DNA of 64,000 nt from an uncultured SAR86 cluster bacterium (GCA_902563105.1 CACEVU010000002.1:1-64000); one strand, 5' to 3'. Positions 37,949 through 47,475 are shown, counted from the first letter of the stretch. Notes: generated from the letters alone by a model not told the origin. Made by a program: numbers and translations.

Positions 37949-39337
37949 TCAAGCCCAGATTTCGTCATCTGTAGGTACTTTCTTATCAGAAATAACCTTG
38001 CCAATTCTAGATACATTCATAAGATGCTTATAATCCAAGTTCTCAGAAATCGAGTTTCCTCCCCAAGAACCACAACCAAGTGTAGTTGTTGGAGCAAAGC
38101 CATTTGTAAGAGAGCCGCCTGCTGAAGTAGAACTTGGTTGGTTTATAACAAGTCGACTAATAGGTAATTCCAACCCTGCTTTTTGAATATTTTGATCATT
38201 GTTAGAGTGTAATGCTGCAGAATGACCCGCTCCTTCTACAAGAAGGTTTGCTTTAGCCATTTTAACTGCGTCCTCAAAAGTAGAGTAAGGAACAATTGCT
38301 ATCACAGGACAAAGCTTTTCTTTTGCAAGAACATCTTCAGTACCAGATCCGTCGGCTGGTAAAAGTATTAGTCTTGATGAATCAGGAATTTCAATGCCTG
38401 CTAATTCACCTACGTAACTAGCAGATTTACCAACGATATCTTTGTTCAAGTTCCCGTCCAGAAAAACAACTTCACGTAGCTTTTGTATTTTATCTTGATC
38501 ATTTGTGAACCAGACTTTCCCAGTGTTAGTAAATAATTCAATTGTTTCGTCAAAGTTTTCTTCTGGAGCAAATACAAATTGTTCATGAGAACAAATAATT
38601 CCATGATCGAATGATGCTCCGTCGACTATTTTTTCAATAGCTTCTTTTAAATCTATGTTTCTATCTATTATTACTGGAACATTTCCTGCCCCAACTCCAA
38701 AAGAGGGTTTACCTGAAGAGTATGCGGACTTAACCATAGCCCCTCCTCCGGTTGCAACAACTACATCTGCTGATTGCATAAGTTCTTGAGTCTTTTCAAC
38801 GGATCCATTTGTAACAACTTGAATAAGATCATCTGGACCGTTATGAGATTTAACAATTTTCATAAATTCTTTTGTCAAATATTCAGCGCAGTTTTGAGCC
38901 TTAGGATGAGATGCAAAAATTACTGCATTGCCAGTCTTTAGAGCAAACATGCCATTACACATTGGAGTAACAATAGGATTTGTTACAGGAGTTACTGCAG
39001 CAACTACTCCCATGGGCTTAGCAACAAAAACAAGATTACTGTCCCTATCTTCACCGATTACTCCTCGAGACTTCTTACCTTTTAAATTATTCCAAATGAC
39101 ACGTGCTTTACTTTTGTTTTTCAAGATTTTGTCTTCATAGGAACCCATTTCTGTCTCATCAACAGCCATTCTCGAAAGTGGTTCAGCATTATCGTAAACA
39201 AATTTGCCAATATCGCGAACAACCGCATCTACTTTTTCTTGTGTGAAAGATTCAAAATTTTTTTGAGCTATACGTGCTTTTCTTACTAGCTCTTGAACTG
39301 ATACATCTATAGAGTCAGATGACTTTACCTTGGTCAT
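37949..39337 (-). CDS. Acylating aldehyde dehydrogenase (acetaldehyde/sulfoacetaldehyde dehydrogenase-like)
   Basis: This CoA-acylating aldehyde dehydrogenase turns an aldehyde, NAD(P)+ and CoA into an acyl-CoA. Cofactor and substrate segments are AVTPVTNPIVTPMCNG, VIFASHPKAQNCA and SFGVGAGNVPVIID. The catalytic Cys is in DHGIICSHEQFVFA, the pattern of the AdhE-N/SauS/EutE group rather than of hydrolytic enzymes. The 462-residue length fits SauS-type sulfoacetaldehyde dehydrogenases and related acetylating enzymes, and sequence alone does not decide the substrate. The start has a strong AAAAAGGAGC site, with a TATAAT about 45 nt upstream. A ThDP enzyme gene lies upstream on the same strand. 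Confidence 0.82.
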   Translation of the reverse strand: MTKVKSSDSIDVSVQELVRKARIAQKNFESFTQEKVDAVVRDIGKFVYDNAEPLSRMAVDETEMGSYEDKILKNKSKARVIWNNLKGKKSRGVIGEDRDSNLVFVAKPMGVVAAVTPVTNPIVTPMCNGMFALKTGNAVIFASHPKAQNCAEYLTKEFMKIVKSHNGPDDLIQVVTNGSVEKTQELMQSADVVVATGGGAMVKSAYSSGKPSFGVGAGNVPVIIDRNIDLKEAIEKIVDGASFDHGIICSHEQFVFAPEENFDETIELFTNTGKVWFTNDQDKIQKLREVVFLDGNLNKDIVGKSASYVGELAGIEIPDSSRLILLPADGSGTEDVLAKEKLCPVIAIVPYSTFEDAVKMAKANLLVEGAGHSAALHSNNDQNIQKAGLELPISRLVINQPSSTSAGGSLTNGFAPTTTLGCGSWGGNSISENLDYKHLMNVSRIGKVISDKKVPTDDEIWA

Positions 39338-39457
39338 TGTTTTGCTCCTTTTTTAATAAGCTTAACTTCTAATTATTATATTCTAGACCAAGTTATCTAT
39401 ACTTTTAATATTTTTTATTTAGATAATTTATAAATAATGACAGAATCGAAATGCGAT

Positions 39458-41128
39458 TTATAATTTAGAACTAATTCTTTTTAAATCTTTATTTAAGATT
39501 TTATCGTTTTCGCTATAATCAACAGGACAATCTATTAAATGGACTCCCGAAGTATCCAAGCATTTTTCTAAAGTATTTTTAAGTTGTTTTGAATCATCTA
39601 TTCGATAACCTTTTGCGCCATATGCATCTGCATACTTAACAAAATCTGGATTTTCAAAACTCAATCCAAAATCAGAAAATTTCATATTTTCCTGTTTCCA
39701 CTTTACCATCCCATAAGCTTTATCATTTAAGATTATGACTGTGAGATTGACGCCCAATCTTACTGCTGTTTCCAACTCTTGACTGTTCATCATAAAACCT
39801 CCATCTCCGCAGACAGATATTACTTTTTTATCTGGGTAAATCATTGCTGCTGTTATAGCTGACGGGAGACCAGCTCCCATACTTGCAAGAGCATTATCTA
39901 AAATAACGGTATTTTGTTCTAATGCTGGATAACCTCTCGCAAACCAAAGTTTATAAACTCCATTATCCAAAGTAATTATTCCATCATCTGGCATGACATT
40001 TCTTATTTGGCGAACCAAATAAGGTGGGAAAATGGGAAATCTGTCATCTTCTCTTATTTTTTCAGAATGTTCCAGGTGGGCCTGTCTTGTAAGAAGCATT
40101 TTTGAAAAATCCCAATGAGCCTGAACTTTAATTTTTTCTTTTATCTGCCAAATAGCGTTTGCTATGTCGCCGGTGACCATCAATTGAGGAAAGTAAATTC
40201 CGTTAACATTAGCAGCTATATGATCAATATGAATTACCTTTGTCCCTTCTTTTTCGCTCATTATAAAAGGTGGTTTTTCAAAGTTTTCTTGACCAACTGT
40301 GACTATCTGATCTGATTCTTCTAGAGCTCTATGAACAAAGTCTCCATTTGTTAGAGCAGCACATCCAAGAAAGTTTTGGTGTCTCTCATTGAGGGCTCCC
40401 TTTCCAAGTTGAGTAGTTATAAATGGAATTTTTGTCTTTTCGACAAACTCTAAAAGCATTTTGCTCGTGCTTGTTCTATTTGCCCCACCGCCCAAGACTA
40501 AAATGGGTCTCTTAGCTTTTTCTATTAAATCTACAGCTTGATTAATTGATTTTTCATCAGGTATTGGTCTACGGATGATGCTTTTCAATAAAGGTTTTCT
40601 TCTTGTTACCTCACTTGCAATATCTTCAGGAAGTTCAAGATGCACAGCTCCTGGTCTCTCTTCTTCTGCTAGTCTGAAGGCTTCCCTTACTTCAGGTGCA
40701 ATCATATTTGCAGAAGATATTTGATGAGTATATTTTGTAATTGGCTGCATGAGATCTACAACATCTAAAATTTGAAATTTTCCTTGTTTTGTATTTTTTA
40801 TGGGTTTCTGTCCTGTAATCATGACCAAAGGCATTCCGCCTAATTGAGCATAAGCTGCAGAAGTAACCAAATTTGTTGCCCCCGGACCGAGGGTGGTTAA
40901 GCATACGCCAGCTTTTCCTGTAAGTCTTCCGTAAGTAGCTGCCATAAATCCAGCTCCTTGCTCATGCCTTGTAAGAATTAATTTAATTTTATTTGACTTG
41001 CAAAGACATTCAAGAAAATCGAGATTCTCCTCGCCAGGAAGTCCAAAAACAAATTCGACTCCTTCTTCTTCCAGGCATTTAATAAAAAGTTCGGCTCCTT
41101 TAATTTTTTTACTATCAAAAATACTCAT
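39458..41128 (-). CDS. Acetolactate synthase-like ThDP-dependent enzyme
   Basis: This 556-residue thiamine diphosphate enzyme has the three-domain pattern of the acetolactate synthase group. The N-terminus GVEFVFGLPGEENLDF resembles catabolic AlsS-type enzymes. The ThDP-activating Glu lies in LTRHEQGAGFMAATYGRL, and the ThDP/Mg site is GDGGFMMNSQELETAV...LNDKAYG. No small regulatory subunit gene is adjacent, which also fits a catabolic or side-function enzyme. Related enzymes include sulfoacetaldehyde acetyltransferase and glyoxylate carboligase, so the product is uncertain. It starts with no gap after the purC stop (TAAATG), so it is probably co-transcribed with dapA-bamC-purC. Confidence 0.8.
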   Translation of the reverse strand: MSIFDSKKIKGAELFIKCLEEEGVEFVFGLPGEENLDFLECLCKSNKIKLILTRHEQGAGFMAATYGRLTGKAGVCLTTLGPGATNLVTSAAYAQLGGMPLVMITGQKPIKNTKQGKFQILDVVDLMQPITKYTHQISSANMIAPEVREAFRLAEEERPGAVHLELPEDIASEVTRRKPLLKSIIRRPIPDEKSINQAVDLIEKAKRPILVLGGGANRTSTSKMLLEFVEKTKIPFITTQLGKGALNERHQNFLGCAALTNGDFVHRALEESDQIVTVGQENFEKPPFIMSEKEGTKVIHIDHIAANVNGIYFPQLMVTGDIANAIWQIKEKIKVQAHWDFSKMLLTRQAHLEHSEKIREDDRFPIFPPYLVRQIRNVMPDDGIITLDNGVYKLWFARGYPALEQNTVILDNALASMGAGLPSAITAAMIYPDKKVISVCGDGGFMMNSQELETAVRLGVNLTVIILNDKAYGMVKWKQENMKFSDFGLSFENPDFVKYADAYGAKGYRIDDSKQLKNTLEKCLDTSGVHLIDCPVDYSENDKILNKDLKRISSKL

Positions 41129-41848
41129 TTAAGGCTTATTTAGATTGATACCGATTCTGTAAGCAATTTCTTGGTAAGACTTCACTACGTCACCCAAACC
41201 TAGTCTAAATCTGTCCTTATCAAGCTTTTCTTTAGTTTCTTTATCCCATACCCTGCAACCATCGGGTGTAAACTCATCACCTAAAAAAATCTTATTATTA
41301 TTTTTTCCAAATTCTAATTTGAAATCTACTAAGATTAAATCGGCTGAGTCGAATAATTCTAGAAGATGTTTGTTAATTTCTAAAGTAAGACCTTCAAGGA
41401 TTTTTATGTCCTCTCTATTTGCCCAACCAAAAGCTACTATGTGATTATCATTGATCATAGGATCGCCTAAATCATCATCTTTGTAGAAAAATTCAAATAT
41501 AGGATTTTCAAATTTCATACCTTCTTCAAGGCCTAATCTTTTGCAAATACTTCCCGCTGCATAATTTCTTACAACACATTCAATGGGAAACATATCTAAA
41601 GATAATACTAAACTCTCTCTATCGCTTAATTCATCTAGTAGATGGCAAGCAATGCCTTTTGAATCTAAATATTTCATTATGAAATTGTTAAAGCGATTAT
41701 TTACAGTTCCTTTTCCAGCCAATTGTTCGATTTTTTTTCCGTCAAAAGCAGACGTATCGTCTGTAAAATCCATGATTAACTTAGAATCATCAGAGGTTCT
41801 GTAAAGCTCTTTCGCTTTACCTTTTGTTAACAGATCTTTTTTTTCCAT
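41129..41848 (-). CDS. purC: Phosphoribosylaminoimidazole-succinocarboxamide synthase
   Basis: PurC joins CAIR and aspartate with ATP in purine synthesis. The start KKDLLTKGKAKELYRTSDD, ECVVRNYAAGSICKRLGLEEG, LVDFKLEFG and LGDEFTPDGCRVWD are family signatures. At 239 residues the length is normal. The dapA-bamC-purC order is typical of gammaproteobacteria. Confidence 0.98.
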   Translation of the reverse strand: MEKKDLLTKGKAKELYRTSDDSKLIMDFTDDTSAFDGKKIEQLAGKGTVNNRFNNFIMKYLDSKGIACHLLDELSDRESLVLSLDMFPIECVVRNYAAGSICKRLGLEEGMKFENPIFEFFYKDDDLGDPMINDNHIVAFGWANREDIKILEGLTLEINKHLLELFDSADLILVDFKLEFGKNNNKIFLGDEFTPDGCRVWDKETKEKLDKDRFRLGLGDVVKSYQEIAYRIGINLNKP

Positions 41849-41854
41849 TTTTAC

Positions 41855-42826
41855 CTAAGATAGTGATTGGTTTATTTGAGAAATTATTTCCTCAGATAAT
41901 TCTATATTTTCTTCGTCTAAATTTGTGGAAATTAAACACTCTTTTGAGCTAAGTTCTTCGACTAAAATTTCAACGCTTGTGATATCCGGCCTTCGATCAA
42001 GCAATGACCTCTTTAGAGAGTATTCTAGAAAAAATTTTCCACCGTTTCTATCTTCATCTAGTATTTTGTATCCTGCAATCAGCAAAGATCTTCTAAGAGC
42101 AGCCCAAGCTCTAGCAAAGTTAATTTTTAGTTTTATTTTAGACATTCCTGAAAATTCGTCTGAAATAACCTCTGTCTTATTGCTTGCATTTAAGTTAAGC
42201 GCTACTAGAGAAGTTCCCGTAGAAGGACCTGCTTCTGATAAGTAGTTATAAAATTTATTTATTAAGTTATCCAATTGACTTTCTTTTGAAGAAACAATGA
42301 CCCAATTATTGTTTACTCTTTTTAATTGAGAAACAAAAATTTCTGAACTTGATTGTTGTAATCCCCTTTCAATTTTAAAAACAAATTTTGAGTCAGAGTT
42401 GTTTAGTTCATAAATTTTAGAATTTATGGTCCCTTGACTAACATCATATGTACCTAAATCAATTTCTTCATTGTTCTCAATAAACTGAATTGTCATTGGC
42501 CAAGCGGCACTCGGCTCTAGCCCTAAGTAAACCCACCTAATTTCGCCAAGTTTATGGAGTCTAATTTCACTGGAAGATAACGCAGAAAAAAGTTGTTTAG
42601 GTCTTGCAGTTTCAAAATCTTCATCATTTTCAAAAATTTCCACTTCGCCGGGAATTGGATACTTATCTAAAATAAATGAGGAATCTTCAATTACAGATCC
42701 ATCAAGTAAAGCCAGAGAATTTTCTGAAGTATTGATAACTCTTTTTTCTTTGAAATCTGTTTCCTCTTTAATAGTTAAAGTACAGGACAAAAAAGTCAAT
42801 GAAATCAAAAGTACTGAAAGTTTCAT
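41855..42826 (-). CDS. bamC: Outer membrane assembly lipoprotein BamC
   Basis: BamC is a lipoprotein of the BAM complex. A signal peptide with the lipobox FLSC (Cys near residue 15) is visible. An unstructured N-terminal stretch and two helix-grip domains follow (about 90-195 and 215-320), with ARAWAALRRSLLIAGYKILDEDR conserved. At 323 residues it is close to E. coli BamC (344). Recognition rests mainly on the pattern and on its place between dapA and purC, since the family is divergent. Confidence 0.88.
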   Translation of the reverse strand: MKLSVLLISLTFLSCTLTIKEETDFKEKRVINTSENSLALLDGSVIEDSSFILDKYPIPGEVEIFENDEDFETARPKQLFSALSSSEIRLHKLGEIRWVYLGLEPSAAWPMTIQFIENNEEIDLGTYDVSQGTINSKIYELNNSDSKFVFKIERGLQQSSSEIFVSQLKRVNNNWVIVSSKESQLDNLINKFYNYLSEAGPSTGTSLVALNLNASNKTEVISDEFSGMSKIKLKINFARAWAALRRSLLIAGYKILDEDRNGGKFFLEYSLKRSLLDRRPDITSVEILVEELSSKECLISTNLDEENIELSEEIISQINQSLS

Positions 42827-42829
42827 TAT

Positions 42830-43720
42830 TTATAATAACTTAAGCTCGTTTAGGTTTTGCTCTAAATCTTTTTTAAAGATGTCATTCAATTCAATCAAAG
42901 GCAATCTGATACCTTTATCAATAAACCCCATTTTATATAGACACCATTTTACAGGAATTGGATTTGATTCACAGAATAGGTTTTTATTGAGTTGTTGCAA
43001 GCTCTCGTCCAGTTTTTTTGCTTTAGTAAAATCTGAATTTACCAAATCACAGATTTCTGAGACGATATTTGGAACTAGATTAGATGTAACAGAAATGGTC
43101 CCATGCCCTCCTTTTTGGAGAAATTCCAAAGAGGAAAAATCATCCCCAGAATAAAGGAGAAAGTTACCTGAATTTATTTCTTCCGCACATAAATTTAATA
43201 CCTCAGAATGATTTTTCATATCTCCAGTGGCATCTTTTATTCCTATGATATTTTTATGACAAGATAGCTTGAAAACTGTTTCTGGTTCAATAAAACTTGC
43301 TGTCCTAGAAGGGACATTATATAAAATTTGGGGCAAATCAATTTCATCAGCAATTTTTATGTGATGTTTATAAATTCCTTCTTGAGGAGGCTTGTTGTAA
43401 TAAGGAGATACCAATAATGCAGCATCTGCACCAGACTCCTTAGCTCCCTTTGTTAAATGGAGAGCCTCATCAGTTGAATTAGCTCCAGTTCCAGCAATGA
43501 TTGGAATTCTTCCTGAGGCTGTTTTAACGAAAAATTCTATTAATTTGATGTGATCTTTAAAATCAATAGTTGCTGACTCTCCTGTTGTACCGACTGCAAC
43601 CAAAGCAGAAATCCCAGAATCAATTTGAAAATTAATAAGTTTTTCAAGAGCGCTATAGTCAAGTTCTCCATTTTCTTTCATTGGAGTAACTAAAGCGGTA
43701 ATTGAGCCTTTTATAGACAT
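42830..43720 (-). CDS. dapA: 4-hydroxy-tetrahydrodipicolinate synthase
   Basis: DapA condenses pyruvate with aspartate semialdehyde in lysine and meso-DAP synthesis. VAVGTTGESATID, LLVSPYYNKPPQEGIYKHH, ILYNVPSRTA (Tyr of the active triad) and IIGIKDATGDM (Schiff-base Lys) are clear. At 296 residues it is normal. It heads the dapA-bamC-purC run and diverges from bcp. Confidence 0.98.
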   Translation of the reverse strand: MSIKGSITALVTPMKENGELDYSALEKLINFQIDSGISALVAVGTTGESATIDFKDHIKLIEFFVKTASGRIPIIAGTGANSTDEALHLTKGAKESGADAALLVSPYYNKPPQEGIYKHHIKIADEIDLPQILYNVPSRTASFIEPETVFKLSCHKNIIGIKDATGDMKNHSEVLNLCAEEINSGNFLLYSGDDFSSLEFLQKGGHGTISVTSNLVPNIVSEICDLVNSDFTKAKKLDESLQQLNKNLFCESNPIPVKWCLYKMGFIDKGIRLPLIELNDIFKKDLEQNLNELKLL

Positions 43721-43787
43721 TAAAGTTTTGAAAAATTTTTTTTATTGATGATATTATTTCATAAGATAACAAATATTGATTAAAAAA

Positions 43788-44240
43788 ATGAAAGTTGGAA
43801 ATAAGATAAAAAATTTCAAAGCAGAAATGACTGGTGAAAAAAACTTTAATCTATCTGATTATAGTGGACAGCATATCGTTATATATTTTTATCCTCGAGA
43901 TAACACGCCTGGATGTACTTCTGAAGGAGAGGATTTTAGAGATAACTTTAAAATCTTTACTAAAAAGAAAACTAAAATATTTGGGGTATCAAAAGATTCT
44001 TTGAAATCTCATGATGGATTCAAAGATAAATTTAATTTTCCTTTCGAATTAATCTCAGACCCCGATGAAAAAATATGTAAGCTTTTCGACGTTATTAAAG
44101 AAAAAAGTATGTATGGAAAAAAATATATGGGGATTGAAAGAAGTACTTTTCTAATTGGCCCAGATGGTAAGCTTTTAAAAGAATGGAGAAAAGTAAAAGT
44201 GAAAGGCCATGTGACAGAAGTCATTTCTTCAATTAATTAA
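43788..44240 (+). CDS. bcp: Thiol peroxidase of the Bcp/PrxQ family, 1-Cys form
   Basis: Bcp reduces hydrogen peroxide and organic peroxides with thioredoxin or another thiol. The peroxidatic Cys lies in YFYPRDNTPGCTSEGEDFRD. The second Cys five residues later, present in E. coli Bcp (CTVQACGLRD), is Gly-Glu here, so this is a 1-Cys variant. The frame opens with TTG at 43776, but the ATG at 43788 (MKVGNKIKNF) is the better start, giving 150 residues. It is convergent with perM, overlapping it by 4 nt. Confidence 0.93.
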   Translation: MKVGNKIKNFKAEMTGEKNFNLSDYSGQHIVIYFYPRDNTPGCTSEGEDFRDNFKIFTKKKTKIFGVSKDSLKSHDGFKDKFNFPFELISDPDEKICKLFDVIKEKSMYGKKYMGIERSTFLIGPDGKLLKEWRKVKVKGHVTEVISSIN

Positions 44241-45289
44241 GTTACTAAATCATCTTTTGCTGGCCAAGCAATTAAAATTGCTCTCAAGAAAGTAGCTATT
44301 GGAATAGCAAGTAATAGTCCCCAAAATCCCCAAATTCCTCCAAAAATTAATACTGCAATAATGATTAATACAGGATGAAGATTTACCTCTCTTCCAAGTA
44401 ATAAAGGCATGAGGACATTCCCATCCAAGGCTTGAATAATTAAATAACTTACAATAAAAATATAAAAGTTAGTGTCTAATCCCCATTGAAAGAGTCCTAT
44501 TAAAACAACTGGAATTGTGACTAGTATAGCTCCAACATAAGGAATCAAAACCGATAGCCCCACTAAAATGGCAAGTATTATCGAATAATTTACGTTCTGT
44601 AAATAAAAGACCAATCCAGTAACTAAAGCTACAATTATCATCTCTAATCCCTTGCCTCTTAAATATCCATAAAGCTGAAGATTAACGTCTTTCCAAATTT
44701 TTGAAAGTAATTCTCTTTTTTCCGGCAATAGGATTTTTGCATAGCCAATAAAAATATCTCTGTCTTTTAATAAGAAAAAAACCAAAAAAGGCACAATAAT
44801 TAAAAAAAGTAAGGCATTCATAACGGCAGCGAATCCAGAATTGAGTTGTAATAGAGCATTCTGAAATAACGTAGGAATATAAGAAAATGCGTTTACAAGA
44901 GCTTCATCGAGTTGATTAGAGGATATTGTATATTCTGCTAGTTGATTGGATAGAAATAAGTTAACGGACTCGTAAATTTGTGGGATGTCTGATACCAGCA
45001 AAAGAATTTGTCTCGATAAAAAAGGTAGGAACAAAAATATTGATAGATAGAACAGGCTAAAGACAAACAAAGTTGCAGAAAGTGATAAAACCCTACTATT
45101 ACCTTTATCTTCCAAAAAGCTCATCAATCCATTTAGAATATATGCAATCAAAATACTAACAAGCACTGGAGCCAGAATGTCTCCTAAAAAATAAAGAATA
45201 ACTACACTGATTGTTAAAAAAAATAATGCTGCATAATGCTCATCATCATAAAAATAATTTTCAAAAAAGCTTTTTAAAAAATTTAACAT
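44237..45289 (-). CDS. PerM/AI-2E-family transporter
   Basis: This 350-residue membrane protein belongs to the AI-2E exporter (PerM/YhhT/TqsA) family. About seven to eight membrane segments are visible; LVPYVGAILVTIPVVLIGLFQW-like text near 240-265 and HPVLIIIAVLIFGGIWGFWGLLLAIP near 310-335 are the conserved C-terminal half. Proposed substrates in the family are diverse, so none is claimed. It diverges from bepA with a 36-nt gap, a pairing seen in other gammaproteobacteria near bcp. Confidence 0.85.
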   Translation of the reverse strand: MLNFLKSFFENYFYDDEHYAALFFLTISVVILYFLGDILAPVLVSILIAYILNGLMSFLEDKGNSRVLSLSATLFVFSLFYLSIFLFLPFLSRQILLLVSDIPQIYESVNLFLSNQLAEYTISSNQLDEALVNAFSYIPTLFQNALLQLNSGFAAVMNALLFLIIVPFLVFFLLKDRDIFIGYAKILLPEKRELLSKIWKDVNLQLYGYLRGKGLEMIIVALVTGLVFYLQNVNYSIILAILVGLSVLIPYVGAILVTIPVVLIGLFQWGLDTNFYIFIVSYLIIQALDGNVLMPLLLGREVNLHPVLIIIAVLIFGGIWGFWGLLLAIPIATFLRAILIAWPAKDDLVT

Positions 45290-45325
45290 CTGTTTACGTT
45301 GTTATATATCAATTATACTTTCTAA

Positions 45326-46768
45326 ATGATAAATAAATTAAATTTATTACTATTTGTATTATTTTTTTCACCGCTTTTTCATTCTGTAGTAGATGAAGAT
45401 CCGCTCCCTTCTTTAGGTGATTATTCATCTGCATCTATATCTTTGTCCGGCGAATACAATATGGGAAGGCTTTGGCTTGCCATGTACAGAGGTTCTACTA
45501 AAGAACATTCCGACCCGTTAATGAGAACTTATCTAGAAGATTTAATTTACCGTTTATCAGAGACAAGTGAAGTTAGAGATAGACGTTTTGAATTTATAAT
45601 CCTTGAAGATAAAACAATAAACGCCTTTGCTGCTCCTGGAGGAATAATTGGTATAAATTTGGGTATGTTTTTAAATACTCAGAAGGAAGGCGAATTGGCT
45701 TCGGTAATGTGTCATGAATTGGCTCATTTAAGCCAAAGACATTTTGCTAGATCTCAAAATAGAAACTCTCCCTTAGCAAATGCATTGATGATTTTAGGGA
45801 GCATAGCAGTAGCAGCAGCATCTAGAAATCCTGAAGCTATTTTAATTGCCCCAGCTGCAATGCAACAAATGTCAATTAACTATACAAGAAGTAATGAAAA
45901 GGAGGCAGATAGGATAGGTTTTAATAATTTAGTTAAGGCAGGTTTTAATCCTGATGACATGACTATGATGTTTCAAAGAATGCAAGATAAGTACCAAAAC
46001 GAAGACTCGGAACAATTTTCATATTTGATGACGCATCCCCTTCCTAGTGAACGATTAACAGATATGAGGATTCGCGCTGATAGTCTGGAAAAAGCTTCAA
46101 AAGATAATTACAGAGACAATTTAGATTTTTATTTCATGCAAAAAAGAGCTGAAGTCTGGGCAGAAAAAGATACAGAAAAATTAGTTATAAAATATAAAAA
46201 AGATTCAAAATCTCAGATAAATAATACCTCTTTAGCAGCTAAATATGGGTTGTCTCTTGCATTGAAGCAAACAAATAATTTTGAAGAAGGCTTTTCTATT
46301 CTTAGAGAACTTATTAGGGAAATACCTAATAATCTTGTCTTAGAATCAAGCTTAATGGAACTCCATGTAGCTGCTGAAAATTATTATGAGGCAATTTCTC
46401 TTGGGAAAAATATTTTAGAAATTCATGATAATAACTACGCGGCTTCAATACTTCTAGCAGATGCCTATATAGAAGATGGGCAATCTGAGGTTGCAGAAAA
46501 ATTATTGAAAGACCTTGCCAAAGAAAGACAAACCGATCCAAACATATGGTACAAACTTGCTGAAGCCCAAGGATTATCTGGAAATATTCTTGAATTACAT
46601 AGATCAAGGGCAGAATTTTTTATTCTCACTGGAAGACATGATGCTGCAGTTTTTCAACTAAAAGAGGCCCTTTCATTGTCGCAAAATTTATTTGAAGTTA
46701 GGGAGAGTATTATCCGTAGACTGGAACAAATCTTTGCAGCAAAAAGAGCTCTTTCAGAATTATCCTAA
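45326..46768 (+). CDS. bepA: Periplasmic M48 metalloprotease/chaperone BepA-like
   Basis: BepA is a periplasmic zinc protease and chaperone that controls the quality of outer-membrane proteins such as LptD. A signal peptide covers about residues 1-20. The M48 zinc site is MCHELAHLSQRH, with the third ligand Glu in NEKEADRIG. TPR repeats fill the C-terminal 200 residues (for example EDGQSEVAEKLLKDLAKE). At 480 residues it matches E. coli BepA (487). It converges on hinT and overlaps it by 4 nt. It works alongside BamB and BamC, also encoded here. Confidence 0.93.
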   Translation: MINKLNLLLFVLFFSPLFHSVVDEDPLPSLGDYSSASISLSGEYNMGRLWLAMYRGSTKEHSDPLMRTYLEDLIYRLSETSEVRDRRFEFIILEDKTINAFAAPGGIIGINLGMFLNTQKEGELASVMCHELAHLSQRHFARSQNRNSPLANALMILGSIAVAAASRNPEAILIAPAAMQQMSINYTRSNEKEADRIGFNNLVKAGFNPDDMTMMFQRMQDKYQNEDSEQFSYLMTHPLPSERLTDMRIRADSLEKASKDNYRDNLDFYFMQKRAEVWAEKDTEKLVIKYKKDSKSQINNTSLAAKYGLSLALKQTNNFEEGFSILRELIREIPNNLVLESSLMELHVAAENYYEAISLGKNILEIHDNNYAASILLADAYIEDGQSEVAEKLLKDLAKERQTDPNIWYKLAEAQGLSGNILELHRSRAEFFILTGRHDAAVFQLKEALSLSQNLFEVRESIIRRLEQIFAAKRALSELS

Positions 46769-47109
46769 CCTGGAAAAATATCAGAAAAATTTCTTCCTGC
46801 AAGAAGGTGAATATGCAAGTGAAATACTGTCTGGCCAGCTTCTTTTCCATTATTTATAACGACATTAAAAGCATTTTCTACATTTAATTGCTCTGCAATT
46901 TTTTTTGTGACCATCATAAGGTGGCCCAGTAATTCTTTGTCATCTTCTTTTGCATCAGATAATTTCTTTATTGGTTTTTTGGGAATCACCAGTAGGTGTA
47001 TTGGAGCTTTAGGAGCAATGTCTTCAATAACAATACAATGTTCATCTTCATGAATAATTTTTGAGGGTAATTCTTTATCTATGATTTTTTCGAAAATTGA
47101 TTTTTCCAT
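46765..47109 (-). CDS. hinT: HIT-family nucleotide-binding protein HinT
   Basis: HinT hydrolyses purine phosphoramidates such as AMP-lysine. The catalytic triad HVHLHIH is seen as VFHLHIHLL near the C-terminus, and HLLVIPKKPIKKL is typical. The frame is open from 47151, but the ATG at 47109 (MEKSIFEKIIDKELP) is the family start and lies one base after the crcB stop, giving 114 residues. Confidence 0.95.
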   Translation of the reverse strand: MEKSIFEKIIDKELPSKIIHEDEHCIVIEDIAPKAPIHLLVIPKKPIKKLSDAKEDDKELLGHLMMVTKKIAEQLNVENAFNVVINNGKEAGQTVFHLHIHLLAGRNFSDIFPG

Positions 47110-47110
47110 T

Positions 47111-47467
47111 TCAAGAAAATAATTTATACCCCATAAAAGTAGAGAATACACAAAGTGATGAAATTATTAAAGCGAGTATATATGCGGCAAGTATTCCATT
47201 TGTATTTGAAAATACAAAAATTTCTTTTGTAAAAGCTGAAAAAGTTGTGAAAGACCCTAAAAAACCAATGACTATCAATGGAGACATTAATTCCTTATTA
47301 TTCGTATTTATTGCTAAAAAAATACCAATTAAAAAGCAGCCCAATAAATTTACTATAACCGTACCTATGGGAAATCCAAAAATAACGGTTTTAAGTAAAA
47401 TGAAGCTTACTAAATACCTTGATATTGCACCAGCGGATGCTCCTATTCCGATGAGAAGATAAACCAT
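47111..47467 (-). CDS. crcB: Fluoride channel CrcB/Fluc
   Basis: CrcB forms dual-topology dimers that expel fluoride. Four membrane segments fit 118 residues. GASAGAISRYLVS, GTVIVNLLGCFLIG (pore Asn) and GFLGSFTTFSAFTKE (Phe box and Na+ site) are all present. It starts 8 nt after the end of the tRNA-Lys gene, so it may be read from the tRNA promoter. There is no room for a fluoride riboswitch. Confidence 0.97.
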   Translation of the reverse strand: MVYLLIGIGASAGAISRYLVSFILLKTVIFGFPIGTVIVNLLGCFLIGIFLAINTNNKELMSPLIVIGFLGSFTTFSAFTKEIFVFSNTNGILAAYILALIISSLCVFSTFMGYKLFS

Positions 47468-47475
47468 AAATTTTT

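Noticed and set aside
47468-47475. Possible fluoride riboswitch ahead of crcB
   Set aside because: Only 8 nt separate crcB from the tRNA-Lys gene, too short for the riboswitch.
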